DNA of 21,302 nt from Chlamydiota bacterium (lineage in GTDB: Bacteria; Chlamydiota; Chlamydiia; Chlamydiales; Rhabdochlamydiaceae). The notes under the pieces are model-generated. The model did no database searches. It had not been told where the DNA came from and saw only the letters and a list, made by a program, of their open reading frames with translations. Shown here in pieces: positions 1 to 7,713 of this stretch. The stretch spans positions 1 through 21,302 of the forward strand of contig JAHFTP010000008.1 of NCBI GenBank assembly GCA_023265495.1. Reading direction: 5' to 3'. Position numbers and translations under genes: made by a program. Position 1 is the first letter of the stretch; each line of letters opens with the position of its first letter.

Positions 1-98
1 AAGTCTTTTTTTTGTTTCCATGGGAAATACTATATAGGAGGGCAAAATAAAAAGACAATAAGTTCGGTTTTTTTCGTCATTTTCCATTGCGGTCATAT

Positions 99-146
99 AT
101 GTGTAAAATCTTTTATGTGTTAAAATCCTTATGTGGGCTAAACTAG
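99..146. repeat. Imperfect 16-bp tandem repeat upstream of first gene
   Basis: Three consecutive 16-base units begin with ATGTG: ATGTGTAAAATCTTTT (99-114), ATGTGTTAAAATCCTT (115-130) and a diverged ATGTGGGCTAAACTAG (131-146). The first two match closely with one offset base. The array is AT-rich and ends about 30 bases before the start codon at 176, so it lies where a promoter or leader would be. Nothing else was recognised in 1-98 apart from T- and A-runs. Confidence 0.45.
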
Positions 147-175
147 CTCGCTTAAAAAATACCTAGGGGGATTCT

Positions 176-574
176 ATGGGAAAACAAAAAAGAAACCATG
201 CAGATAGTTGTGAAGTTACTGTTCCTTGTACAGAGCAAGATTTGCCATTAGAAATGCTCCGGCAACTCATAGAAGACAATCTGATTTGTGAAGAAATACC
301 TTTTGATCTGCTGGCGGATCAATATCCGAGCTTGCTTGAAGAGTGGTATCCGGGATATCCAGCTGCGCCGCGTGCAATGACAGAGGAGGATCCCATGCGT
401 CTGATGGGAAATATCAAAAATGGAGTTGTTTCTTTCAAAGAATTGCCCGATCTTGGAAGCTTTCCCTTAGGAGATGTGGATTCCTCATTAGAAGGAGAGC
501 GTCAGGTTTGGCTGAGACAGGAAAAAGGCGCTTGGACGGTCCACATTGTAATGGATAATGAGCTTCCTGTTTAA
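176..574 (+). CDS. Small acidic protein of unknown function
   Basis: This 132-residue protein is not recognised. The ATG at 176 follows a good ribosome-binding site (AGGGGG at 165-170, five bases away), which supports it being translated. The N-terminus is basic for about 8 residues (MGKQKRNH), then the protein is strongly acidic with many Asp/Glu and Pro. No signal peptide, membrane segment or Cys-rich motif is visible; Trp residues lie near the middle (EEWYPGYP) and C-terminus (GAWTVHIV). It is followed by about 118 noncoding bases and then gpmA on the same strand, so it may precede that operon, but nothing shows a functional link. A lineage-specific chlamydial protein is the best guess. 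A 71-residue frame inside it (343-558) is treated as a shadow. Confidence 0.7.
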   Translation: MGKQKRNHADSCEVTVPCTEQDLPLEMLRQLIEDNLICEEIPFDLLADQYPSLLEEWYPGYPAAPRAMTEEDPMRLMGNIKNGVVSFKELPDLGSFPLGDVDSSLEGERQVWLRQEKGAWTVHIVMDNELPV

Positions 575-692
575 TTCTTCCTTTTTCGAAATTCAATGAT
601 TCTGAAACGGCGTGGTAGAGTTTTTTATTTCATGTAGAAATAACCGTTTTTCGATTATATTTTTGTTAATCTATGATGTCGAGGGCGTTTCT

Positions 693-1388
693 ATGGGAAA
701 AAAAGTGGCAAAATTAATTTTAATGCGACATGGCCAGTCCGTATGGAACAAGCAAAACTTGTTCACCGGGTGGGTAGATATCCCTTTGAGTATGGAGGGG
801 ATCCAGGAATCTCTAGAAGGGGGAAAGAAAATTTCCCATATCCCCATGGATGTCATTTTTGTTTCTACATTGATTCGTGCGCAGATGACGGCTTTCTTAG
901 TGATGGCGGAACATAGCTCCGGGAAAATAGCCTATATTGTTCATGGCAAGGAAGAAGGGAAGTTATTCGAATGGTCTCAGGTATATGATGAGGAAACAAA
1001 GAAAACGTTAATACCCGTTTTCAAAGCTGATGAGCTCAATGAGAGAATGTATGGACAGCTGCAAGGATTAAATAAGCAGCACACCATAGATAAATATGGG
1101 GCAGAGCAAGTGAGGATTTGGAGAAGGAGCTATGACGTAGCCCCTCCCGGTGGTGAGAGCTTAGCTATGACTGCAAAGCGGTCGATTCCTTTCTTTCAGA
1201 AAAATATCGTGCCCTACCTAGAAAAAGGAAAAAATGTCTTTGTCTCTGCTCATGGCAATTCTCTTAGATCCATTGTTATGCATATAGAAAAATTGTCCAA
1301 AGAACAAGTGTTGGAGTTGGAGATGGATACAGGATCTCCTTTGATTTACAATTACTCAGATGGTTTATGGCAGAAAAGTGATGGATAG
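693..1388 (+). CDS. gpmA: 2,3-bisphosphoglycerate-dependent phosphoglycerate mutase
   Basis: Cytosolic glycolytic/gluconeogenic enzyme interconverting 3- and 2-phosphoglycerate through a phosphohistidine. The 231-residue protein shows the whole dPGM signature: LMRHGQSVWNK at 10-20 with phospho-acceptor His13, NLFTGW at 22-27, LNERMYGQLQGLNK at 115-128 with the catalytic Glu117, RRSYDVAPPGGESL near 144-157, and VSAHGNSLR at 184-192 with the second active-site His187. The start chosen is the ATG at 693 behind GAGGG (681-685). A longer reading frame reaches back to 612, but its extra 27 residues do not resemble the family. The stop overlaps the nifS-like start by 8 bases, so the two are translationally coupled. 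gpmA beside nifS/nifU is a chlamydial arrangement. Confidence 0.95.
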   Translation: MGKKVAKLILMRHGQSVWNKQNLFTGWVDIPLSMEGIQESLEGGKKISHIPMDVIFVSTLIRAQMTAFLVMAEHSSGKIAYIVHGKEEGKLFEWSQVYDEETKKTLIPVFKADELNERMYGQLQGLNKQHTIDKYGAEQVRIWRRSYDVAPPGGESLAMTAKRSIPFFQKNIVPYLEKGKNVFVSAHGNSLRSIVMHIEKLSKEQVLELEMDTGSPLIYNYSDGLWQKSDG

Positions 1389-2514
1389 CGTTTATTTAGA
1401 TAATCACAGTGCCACAAAGCCTTTGGCTAGCTTATTAGAGCAAATACCCGCTCTTCAAGGGCAGTGCTGGGCTTCTAGCAGCGCGCCCCACCTCCTAGGT
1501 CAGCAGCAGTACCTTCCTCTTACCACTAGTATCAATAAGATTTATGACAACGTAGGAGCGGCCGCAGAGGATCAGCTCTTTTTCTTTGCTAATACAGCAG
1601 AGTCCACGCAGCAAATATTTTTACATGCGTATGCCCAATTTTTACGCGAATCCGGCAAAACACATATATTAAGTACCCATGTAGAAGAAGCCCCTATTTT
1701 GCTGTCTTTGAAGAAAATGGAAAAACTCGGATGCACAGGAAAACTCACTGCTGTCAGCAGCAGGGGGCAGCTGACAGCAGAGCTGCTAGAAGAGGCCATA
1801 CGCCCCAGAACAGGGCTTGTTTCACTATCTTGGGCAAATGGCCTGACAGGGGTGATACATCCCCTGCAGGATATAGCAGAGGTGTGCAAGCAAAAGCGAG
1901 TGCTTTTGCATGTAGATGCCTCTTATATACTAGGAAGGCAATTCTTTCGTTTCCAAGATTTGCATGTTGATTTTCTCACTTTTGACGGGGCCTTTTTTCA
2001 TGCGATGAAAGGAGCCGCTGCCGCAATCACAAAACCCAAGTCTCTCATGCCTCCTATGATGATGGGGCACTCCAGCGACAATGTTGCGGGAATTGTATGT
2101 CTTGCAGAAGCATTAGAACATGCGATAGAGCAGTTCGAGCATGTCTGTATGGAGACTGCTCGATTAAGAGATAAGTTGGAGGAAGGTCTTGTGCAAGGAG
2201 GCATTGGCGCGCATGTCTTTTACAAAGACTCAGAAAGACTGCCTAACACGAGTGCCATAGCCTTTCCCGGTGTGTCTAATGAATCTCTTCTCTATCGACT
2301 CAATGCTCTGGGCATTTATGCAACGATGGGAGGAGGACATTTTCAAAAACTCTCTCACCTGCTGGTGTCTTCGGGAATTGAAGAATCACTCGCCCACAGC
2401 GCGCTGAGTTTTTCTCTCTCCTATGAAACAACAGAAGCAGAAATAGATTATGTTGTGGATGCCATTATACGCAGTGTTACTGATTTAAAAACTTTATCTA
2501 GTCATTTGCAATAA
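1381..2514 (+). CDS. nifS: NifS/IscS-like aminotransferase-fold protein, probably not a desulfurase
   Basis: Fold-type I PLP protein of the cysteine desulfurase family, 377 residues. Family landmarks are present: VYLDNHSAT (4-12), TAESTQQ (72-78), SWANGLTG (150-157), LHVDAS (176-181) and a C-terminal LAHSALSFSLSYETTEAEID (337-356), like the IscS [20 protein letters not shown]. Key residues differ. The segment equivalent to SGHKIYGPKG reads DGAFFHAMKG (202-211), putting Phe206 at the PLP lysine and Ala for the preceding His. The segment with the sulfur-carrying Cys (SSGSACTS in IscS) reads ATMGGGHFQ (313-321) with no Cys. The PLP-stacking His is also not aligned (HVEEAP, 100-105). The alignment is by eye. 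The ATG at 1381 overlaps gpmA; nifU follows after one base. Probably a retained non-catalytic homologue, perhaps structural. Confidence 0.85.
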   Translation: MDSVYLDNHSATKPLASLLEQIPALQGQCWASSSAPHLLGQQQYLPLTTSINKIYDNVGAAAEDQLFFFANTAESTQQIFLHAYAQFLRESGKTHILSTHVEEAPILLSLKKMEKLGCTGKLTAVSSRGQLTAELLEEAIRPRTGLVSLSWANGLTGVIHPLQDIAEVCKQKRVLLHVDASYILGRQFFRFQDLHVDFLTFDGAFFHAMKGAAAAITKPKSLMPPMMMGHSSDNVAGIVCLAEALEHAIEQFEHVCMETARLRDKLEEGLVQGGIGAHVFYKDSERLPNTSAIAFPGVSNESLLYRLNALGIYATMGGGHFQKLSHLLVSSGIEESLAHSALSFSLSYETTEAEIDYVVDAIIRSVTDLKTLSSHLQ

Positions 2515-2515
2515 T

Positions 2516-3319
2516 ATGGAAAAAAAAGTCTTGTCCTATCCTTGGTACCGCTACAGTAGAAAACTAGCAAATAAGATTTTGTTTCCTCTACATGCCGGCT
2601 CTTATACGGCAAGAGAGGCAAGTGAGCGCGGCATGAGGCTCTCTATTGGCAAAGCCGGAGAGACAAAAGAAGGTAATTGTGTTTGTCTATTTTTACTTGT
2701 GGATGAACAAGATGGGGTTATTGTGGATGCCAAATTTCAAGTATTTGGCCAATCTGCACTCATAGGAGCAGCAGAGGCCGCCTGTGAAATCCTCATCAGA
2801 AAAAACTATGATCAGGCAAGAAGAATCAGCGCCGATCTCATTGATCGCCAGCTAAGAGATAAAAAAGAGCAAAATGCTTTTCCAGAAGAAACAGCCTCTC
2901 ATTTGAATCTTGTCCTATCAGCCATCGATGAAGTCGCCGATCAGTGTATGGATATACCTCTTGCAGACCACTATGTCGCCCCTCCCATGAGCCAAGAGGG
3001 TTTGCCTCCCGGAGAGACGAGGGTTTATCCAGACTGGGATAAGCTGAACGTCAAACAGCAGATTACAGTCATTGAAGAGGTGATTGCAAGTGACATCCGT
3101 CCCTACATAGAGCTAGATGCCGGCGGCATTGAAATCCTCAACTTTATTGATGGAAGAGAGCTGATCATTGCCTATAGAGGCTCCTGCACAAGCTGTCATT
3201 CTGCTACAGGAGCTACACTCCATGCCATCGAGCAGATACTGCGCTCTAAGATACATCCCGGGATTGTTGTCACGCCTGATTTGAGCTTTTTGACAGGAAA
3301 TAATCCGGCACCTAGTTGA
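2516..3319 (+). CDS. nifU: NifU-like protein: degenerate IscU domain plus intact Nfu domain
   Basis: 267 residues. The N-terminal part (about 20-140) aligns with IscU: DGVIVDAKFQVFG (66-78) corresponds to IscU EGIIEDARFKTYG. All three cluster-ligand cysteines are missing at aligned positions: Gly near 52 (Cys54 and Cys56 lie close by but are displaced), Gln79 where IscU has Cys after YG, and Leu130 after a retained His129. The C-terminal part (about 178-260) is an Nfu domain with an intact CxxC, GSCTSCHSATGATLHAIEQ (222-240, Cys224 and Cys227), which in Nfu proteins binds a transferable Fe-S cluster. No ferredoxin-like [2Fe-2S] middle domain as in Azotobacter NifU is visible. It starts one base after nifS, so the pair is co-translated. 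The likely working part is the Nfu carrier domain. Confidence 0.85.
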   Translation: MEKKVLSYPWYRYSRKLANKILFPLHAGSYTAREASERGMRLSIGKAGETKEGNCVCLFLLVDEQDGVIVDAKFQVFGQSALIGAAEAACEILIRKNYDQARRISADLIDRQLRDKKEQNAFPEETASHLNLVLSAIDEVADQCMDIPLADHYVAPPMSQEGLPPGETRVYPDWDKLNVKQQITVIEEVIASDIRPYIELDAGGIEILNFIDGRELIIAYRGSCTSCHSATGATLHAIEQILRSKIHPGIVVTPDLSFLTGNNPAPS

Positions 3320-3419
3320 AGTTTTCTGCATTGCAACCTTTTTCTGGACACTGAGAACACATTTTTTTCTTTTCTCTAAAAAGATGTTGCTGTTCGCATA
3401 GTCTCCGTGAGTCACTCAC
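3312..3419 (-). CDS. Possible 35-residue Cys-rich microprotein opposite the nifU end
   Basis: A GTG at 3417-3419 (minus strand) is preceded by a near-perfect Shine-Dalgarno (GAGGAGGA about 8 bases upstream) and opens a 35-codon frame ending in TAG that overlaps the nifU 3' end. The predicted peptide begins (V/M)SDSRRLCEQQHLF and has the cluster MCSQCPEKGC (20-29), four cysteines in all, suggesting possible metal binding. The start codon lies in a 15-base palindrome (CGTGAGTCACTCACG, 3406-3420). The frame stays open upstream to an ATG at 3503 (63 residues), without a comparable ribosome-binding site. It may be chance; support is only the strong SD and the Cys spacing. Confidence 0.3.
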   Translation of the reverse strand: MSDSRRLCEQQHLFREKKKMCSQCPEKGCNAENFN

Positions 3420-3523
3420 GATATTTTCCTCCTCATAGATATTCCACAATTCTTGATAGCAAATTCTTGAAGAAAAGATGTTTGTAGAGCAAAATAAGAA
3501 CATCTAAATGCAAGGAAAAATCT

Positions 3524-4385
3524 ATGCGAGAAAAATCCACTGATAAGTTAGTCGTTTTTGAAGATAAACATATTCGTCGAGTCTTTCACAAAGAGGAGTG
3601 GTATTTTTCCATTATTGATGTCATTGATGTATTAACAGAAAGTTCTAATCCTCGGCGTTATTGGTCTGATCTTAAAGGGTAAATATCTGAAAATGAAGGA
3701 TTTATTCAACTGTACGAAAAAATCGTACAGTTGAAGTTAGTGGCCCCAGATGGAAAAATGCGAGAGACTGACACAGCGAATACAGAAACTGTATTTCGTA
3801 TCATACAATCCATCCCTTCACCTAGGGCAGAACCTTTTAAAAGGTGGTTAGCAAAGGTGGGATATGAGCGCATCCAGGAAATTGAAGACCCGGAGCTTGC
3901 AACAAAGCGGACACGGGCCATTTATCAAGCTAAGGGATATAGCGATGCTTGGATTGAAAAGCGGATGCGAGGTATCGCTATACGTGAGGAGTTGACGGAT
4001 GAGTGGGACAAAAGAGGAATTAAGCTTCAGCGAGAATATGCTATATTAACAGCAGAAATCTCTAAGGCAACATTTGGAATGACTCCTAGTGAATATAAGC
4101 AGCATAAGGGACTCCAGCAGGAGAATCTCCGAGATCACATGACCGACCTGGAGTTAATCTTTTCTATGCTCGGAGAGGCCGCTACAAAAGAAATTGCAGT
4201 GAACCGAGATGCTCAAGGTTTTAATGAGAACAAAAATGCACCTAAAATGGGTGGTAGGATTGCTAGCAATGCAAGAATTAGAGCAGGAAAGCGGAAGGCC
4301 TGTTATCTCGCAAGAAAACTATTTGAAGATCCAGGCTCGCGTTCCTGACGAGTTAAATCTCTTAGAAACTAAAGAGTTTAGCTGA
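3524..4385 (+). pseudogene. BRO-N / phage antirepressor family gene, inactivated
   Basis: Joined across two lesions, this reads as a complete BRO-family (phage antirepressor-like) protein. It starts at ATG 3524 behind AAGGA (3513-3517) with VFEDKHIRRVFHKEEWYFSI and PRRYWSDLKG, the typical Bro-N beginning. An in-frame TAA at 3680-3682 (codon 53) interrupts it; the same frame resumes with QLYEKIVQLKLVAPDGKMR, SIPSPRAEPFKRWLAKVGYE and QENLRDHMTDLELIFSMLGE. Near 4268-4277 the family sequence jumps to the +1 frame, where ELEQESGRPVISQENYLKI continues to a TGA at 4383-4385; without the jump the frame ends with an unrelated tail at 4348. So there is one nonsense and one frameshift mutation. The parent protein is thought to bind DNA in phage gene control. 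It is a likely phage-derived remnant beside the lone AAA_14 gene. Confidence 0.85.
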
Positions 4386-4455
4386 AATTAGGCTTGACGT
4401 GATCTAAGAATTGCAACTAAAAATTTCCAACGTGTTGATTATCAATTAATAAGAT

Positions 4456-4489
4456 AAGACCAATTTGCCATGTATGGCAAATTGGTCTT
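4456..4489. repeat. 34-bp palindrome upstream of the AAA_14 ATPase
   Basis: The 16-base arms AAGACCAATTTGCCAT and ATGGCAAATTGGTCTT are perfect inverted complements around a central GT. It abuts a second palindrome directly (no gap). No T-tract follows, so a rho-independent terminator is unlikely. Operator for the downstream gene, 52 bases before its start codon, is the favoured reading. Confidence 0.85.
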
Positions 4490-4519
4490 GACTATTTTGC
4501 CATGCATGGTAAAATAGTC
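4490..4519. repeat. 30-bp palindrome abutting the previous one
   Basis: The arms GACTATTTTGCCATG and CATGGTAAAATAGTC are inverted complements with one mismatched pair. The centre (TTTGCCATG.ATGG.AAA) shares a core with the 34-bp palindrome just left of it. Its right end lies 21 bases from the AAA_14 start codon at 4541. The pair looks like two dyad operators side by side, or a strong leader structure. Confidence 0.85.
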
Positions 4520-4540
4520 GTAAAAAAGGAACGAGCTTTT

Positions 4541-5758
4541 ATGACGAGAATTCGCAGAACTTATGAGCTGGTAATGGAAGAGCATTTAAAAGAAAATCGT
4601 CAAATGCTTTTTCTTATGGGTCCCAGACAGGTAGGGAAAACAACTAGCAGTTTAGAAGTGTCTTCTGAAAGAGCACAGCATTTCTATTTTAACTGGGATA
4701 TAGGAGAACATCGAAAGCTTATCATCAAAGGAGCCACTTCTGTTGCAGAAGCTATGGGACTCGATCAGTTAAAACGGTCCACTCCTATCGTTGTCTTTGA
4801 TGAAATCCATAAATACAGACGTTGGAAAACGTTTATTAAAGGATTTTTTGATCATTTCGAGAAGAAGGTCAAAATTGTAGTTACAGGTAGCGCGCGGTTA
4901 GATATCTATAAAGCCGGAGGAGATAGCCTTATGGGCCGTTACTTTCCTTATCGACTCCATCCTCTTAGTGTAGCAGAGCTTGTCCATCCTACGTTAAGAA
5001 AAACAGAATTGGCCCCTAAACCAAAAAAAATAGCGGAAGATAAGTGGAACGCTCTGATCACATTCGGGGGTTTTCCGGAACCCTTTTTGAAGAAAAAGCT
5101 CTCTTTTTATACTCGTTGGAAACGATTACGAACTCAGCAGCTCTTTAAAGAGGACCTACGAGATCTAACACAAATTCAAGAGTTGGGACAAATCCAACTC
5201 TTAGCTGAGATACTCTCTACCCAGGTTGCGCAAACAACGAACTATTCTGATCTTGCTGGGAAAATCAATGTCTCTGTCAATACTATTAAAAGATGGATGC
5301 AAGTTCTTCGTTCATTCTATTATTGTTTTAGCTTGCAACCATGGAGCAAAAACATCTCTAGATCATTACTTAAAGAACCTAAAATCTATTTATGGGATTG
5401 GTCATTAGTAGAAAATAAAGGCGCTCGAGTAGAAAATTTTATTGCTTCACATCTTCTCAAAGCTGTTCACTTCTGGACGGATCGAGGTTTTGGTGAATAT
5501 GGTCTCTATTTTTTACGCGATAAAGAACAGCGAGAGGTGGATTTCCTTATTGTTAAAAATAAAAAACCTTGGATTCTTGTAGAAGCTAAAACAGCAGATA
5601 CAGGAATAAGTAAATCTTTATATCATTATCAGGAACTAACAAAAGCTGAATATGTTTTACAAGTAGTTTTTGATTTGGACTATGTAGATGTAAACTGTTT
5701 TTCCTCCTCAAAGCCTATTGTTGTCCCGGCCAAGACTTTTCTTTCTCAGCTTGTATAA
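4541..5758 (+). CDS. AAA_14 ATPase with DUF4143 C-terminal domain
   Basis: 405 residues. The AAA+ module of the AAA_14 family is clear: Walker A MGPRQVGKTT (26-35), Walker B VVFDEIHK (84-91), and sensor-type VVTGSARLD (113-121) followed by GRYFPYRLHPLSVAEL. A helix-turn-helix-like segment follows (NYSDLAGKINVSVNTIKRWM, about residues 235-255). The C-terminal DUF4143 domain has EVDFLIV...WILVEAK, matching a PD-(D/E)XK-like D...ExK arrangement. The family is widespread and sporadic in bacteria and archaea; its function is poorly defined. The start at 4541 follows AAAAAAGGA (4522-4530), about 10 bases away; an ATG at 4502 in the same frame lies inside the palindrome and lacks an SD. It is monocistronic, flanked by a dead BRO gene and a convergent birA 9 bases away, consistent with independent acquisition. 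Confidence 0.9.
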   Translation: MTRIRRTYELVMEEHLKENRQMLFLMGPRQVGKTTSSLEVSSERAQHFYFNWDIGEHRKLIIKGATSVAEAMGLDQLKRSTPIVVFDEIHKYRRWKTFIKGFFDHFEKKVKIVVTGSARLDIYKAGGDSLMGRYFPYRLHPLSVAELVHPTLRKTELAPKPKKIAEDKWNALITFGGFPEPFLKKKLSFYTRWKRLRTQQLFKEDLRDLTQIQELGQIQLLAEILSTQVAQTTNYSDLAGKINVSVNTIKRWMQVLRSFYYCFSLQPWSKNISRSLLKEPKIYLWDWSLVENKGARVENFIASHLLKAVHFWTDRGFGEYGLYFLRDKEQREVDFLIVKNKKPWILVEAKTADTGISKSLYHYQELTKAEYVLQVVFDLDYVDVNCFSSSKPIVVPAKTFLSQLV

Positions 5759-5767
5759 CTGTGATTT

Positions 5768-6529
5768 TTAGGTCTTAAGCTCACCGGAACTTAAGCTCAG
5801 CATCTCTCCATTTGCAAGGAGGAGATTGAGCCTACCATCGCTTGTGATGGAGTGGCAGAGTCCTTTGCGGGTGGTGATGCCGTCATTCCAAGATATCTCC
5901 TGTCCTCGGAAGGCAAGGAGATCTTCATATCTCTCTTTAAAGAAGGAAAAGCCATTGAGCTCTAGGAGCTCTAAGTCGATCGTGAATTGTGTGAGGATGA
6001 GCTTTAAGACTTCTTCAATATTCCAGTTATGTCCACTGATTTGCGCAAGAGATGTAGCCGGCTGATCTATACTGTTTAATAGTTCTTCAGACATGTTGAC
6101 GTTGATTCCAAAGCCTAAAATGATGGCTGTGAGGTCATCTAGCTGCATGGTTTCGCAAAGAATGCCGGCCACCTTTTTCTCTTGTAAGAGTAGATCATTT
6201 GGCCATTTGATCTCGGGGAAAAATCCCTTTTCCTGCAAAACACTGCAACAAGACAAAGAGAGGATTTGGGCTAAATTGGCTACATACATGCAGGGAGTTG
6301 GCTTGCAGAAATACAGAGTGGCATAGATATTTTGCCCTTTAGGAGATATCCATTTTCGGAAGAATCTCCCCCGTCCTGCTGTTTGTTCATCTGCAGTAAT
6401 GCAAGTGATCTTACTTGGGTCCAAGCATTGGGCATTTTGCTTGGCCCAGGTGTTTGTCGAATCTACTGTATTAAAATGTATGTAGTTGATATTTTTAAAT
6501 TTAGGCATTACTTGGTGAGGTAATTTCAT
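5768..6529 (-). CDS. birA: Biotin--[acetyl-CoA-carboxylase] ligase
   Basis: Cytosolic enzyme that activates biotin to biotinyl-AMP and attaches it to the biotin carboxyl carrier protein of acetyl-CoA carboxylase. 253 residues, with the catalytic core only: no N-terminal helix-turn-helix, so it is a monofunctional ligase rather than a BirA repressor. Motifs: VDSTNTWAK (22-30), the biotinyl-AMP binding loop TAGRGRFFRKW (50-60), IKWPNDLLL (107-115), KKVAGIL (118-124, with the conserved Lys), GFGINVN (139-145), and a short C-terminal SH3-like segment. No clear SD precedes the ATG at 6529; an in-frame ATG eight codons in is an alternative. It is divergent from rodA across 50 bases, as in Chlamydia. 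Confidence 0.93.
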   Translation of the reverse strand: MKLPHQVMPKFKNINYIHFNTVDSTNTWAKQNAQCLDPSKITCITADEQTAGRGRFFRKWISPKGQNIYATLYFCKPTPCMYVANLAQILSLSCCSVLQEKGFFPEIKWPNDLLLQEKKVAGILCETMQLDDLTAIILGFGINVNMSEELLNSIDQPATSLAQISGHNWNIEEVLKLILTQFTIDLELLELNGFSFFKERYEDLLAFRGQEISWNDGITTRKGLCHSITSDGRLNLLLANGEMLSLSSGELKT

Positions 6530-6579
6530 TGTTTATCAAATGTATGCAAAAATAAAGATATTATTTCAATTTTTTTCTT

Positions 6580-7713
6580 ATGTGGAACCATCAAAATTTA
6601 AGCAGAATTGATTTTAGAACCATTCCCATTCTTTTGGGACTCATGTTCATGAGTCTGCTTGTGATTTCTGCAACTACAGCAGAGTCTGCAGATCTCATCG
6701 AGGAGAGCTTTTTCACACCCTATGTCGTAAGCCAGATAAAGTGGTTTGGCATTGGCATTGGAGTGTATCTTTTCTTTGCCGGGTTTGACTACCAAAAGCT
6801 GAGGAAATGGTCCTGGGGACTCTACCTGATCATGATCATTTTGCTTGTAGGACTCTTTTTTACTGCGCCTATACAAAATGTCCAAAGATGGTACAGACTG
6901 CCTCTTTTAGGTTTGGCTTTTCAGCCATCTGAGTATGCCAAGCTCATCGTGGTTATTATGCTTAGCTGGTTTCTAGAGGGGAAATCTCATGAGATACGGA
7001 GAAATTCGATCACATGGAAGGCTATGGCTATTGTACTCGTCCCCTTTTTTTTGATTCTAAAGCAGCCTGATCTAGGAACAGCACTTGTTTTATATCCCAT
7101 TGCTCTTGTCATGTTCTACTTTGGAGGAATAAAAAAAAGAGTTGTCGCTATTATGAGTGTTATGGCCATAGCAGCACTGATTTTTGTCAGTTTACTATTT
7201 TTAGGCGTTCTCTCTCATGAAGGGATGAGGCCGGTAGTAACGCAATTTATTAAAGACTATCAATTTGAAAGGCTCAATCCCAATACCTATCACCAAACCG
7301 CCTCTCAAACTGCTATAGCTTTAGGCTCTGTGACGGGCAGTGGCTGGAGGCAGAGTGAATTTACGGGGAGGCAATGGCTTCCTGCTGCGCATACTGATTC
7401 TGTTTTTGCAGCCTATGGAGAAGAATTTGGTCTAGTAGGAATTTTTTTGATGCTCCTCTTTTTTTTCGGTTTAATATATTTTAGTTTTCAGGTAACAGCA
7501 GTAGCAAAGGACCGGTTTGGACGTCTCCTATCGGCGGGCATAACAGTGTACCTAGCTATGCATATGATCGTGAATATGGGGATGATGTGTGGCTTTTTAC
7601 CAATAACTGGGGTTCCCCTTGTTCTTATTACCTATGGGGGATCATCCATCCTGTCTACCATGACAGCGTTGGGTATATTACAAAGTATTTATAGCAGAAG
7701 GTTTATGTTCTAA
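6580..7713 (+). CDS. rodA: Rod shape-determining SEDS glycosyltransferase RodA/MrdB
   Basis: Polytopic inner-membrane peptidoglycan polymerase that works with a class B PBP and the MreB machinery; chlamydiae use it for division septum-localised peptidoglycan. 377 residues, about ten hydrophobic segments. The SEDS signatures are present: WYRLPLLGLAFQPSEYAKL near 108-126, KQPDLGTALVL near 164-174, a large loop with SQTAIALGSVTGSGW and PAAHTDSVFAAYGEEFGLVG with the catalytic Asp at 273, and the C-terminal NMGMMCGFLPITGVPLVLIT. No SD precedes the ATG at 6580 (T-rich leader). The stop overlaps the next start (TAATG), so a downstream unknown protein and a lipoprotein are coupled to it. Confidence 0.93.
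   Translation: MWNHQNLSRIDFRTIPILLGLMFMSLLVISATTAESADLIEESFFTPYVVSQIKWFGIGIGVYLFFAGFDYQKLRKWSWGLYLIMIILLVGLFFTAPIQNVQRWYRLPLLGLAFQPSEYAKLIVVIMLSWFLEGKSHEIRRNSITWKAMAIVLVPFFLILKQPDLGTALVLYPIALVMFYFGGIKKRVVAIMSVMAIAALIFVSLLFLGVLSHEGMRPVVTQFIKDYQFERLNPNTYHQTASQTAIALGSVTGSGWRQSEFTGRQWLPAAHTDSVFAAYGEEFGLVGIFLMLLFFFGLIYFSFQVTAVAKDRFGRLLSAGITVYLAMHMIVNMGMMCGFLPITGVPLVLITYGGSSILSTMTALGILQSIYSRRFMF

Noticed and set aside
612..692. Upstream extension of gpmA to an alternative start
   Set aside because: The added residues do not fit phosphoglycerate mutases and lack the GAGGG ribosome-binding site that precedes 693.
4456..4519. Rho-independent terminator pair
   Set aside because: No T-tract follows either palindrome and they sit directly before a start codon.
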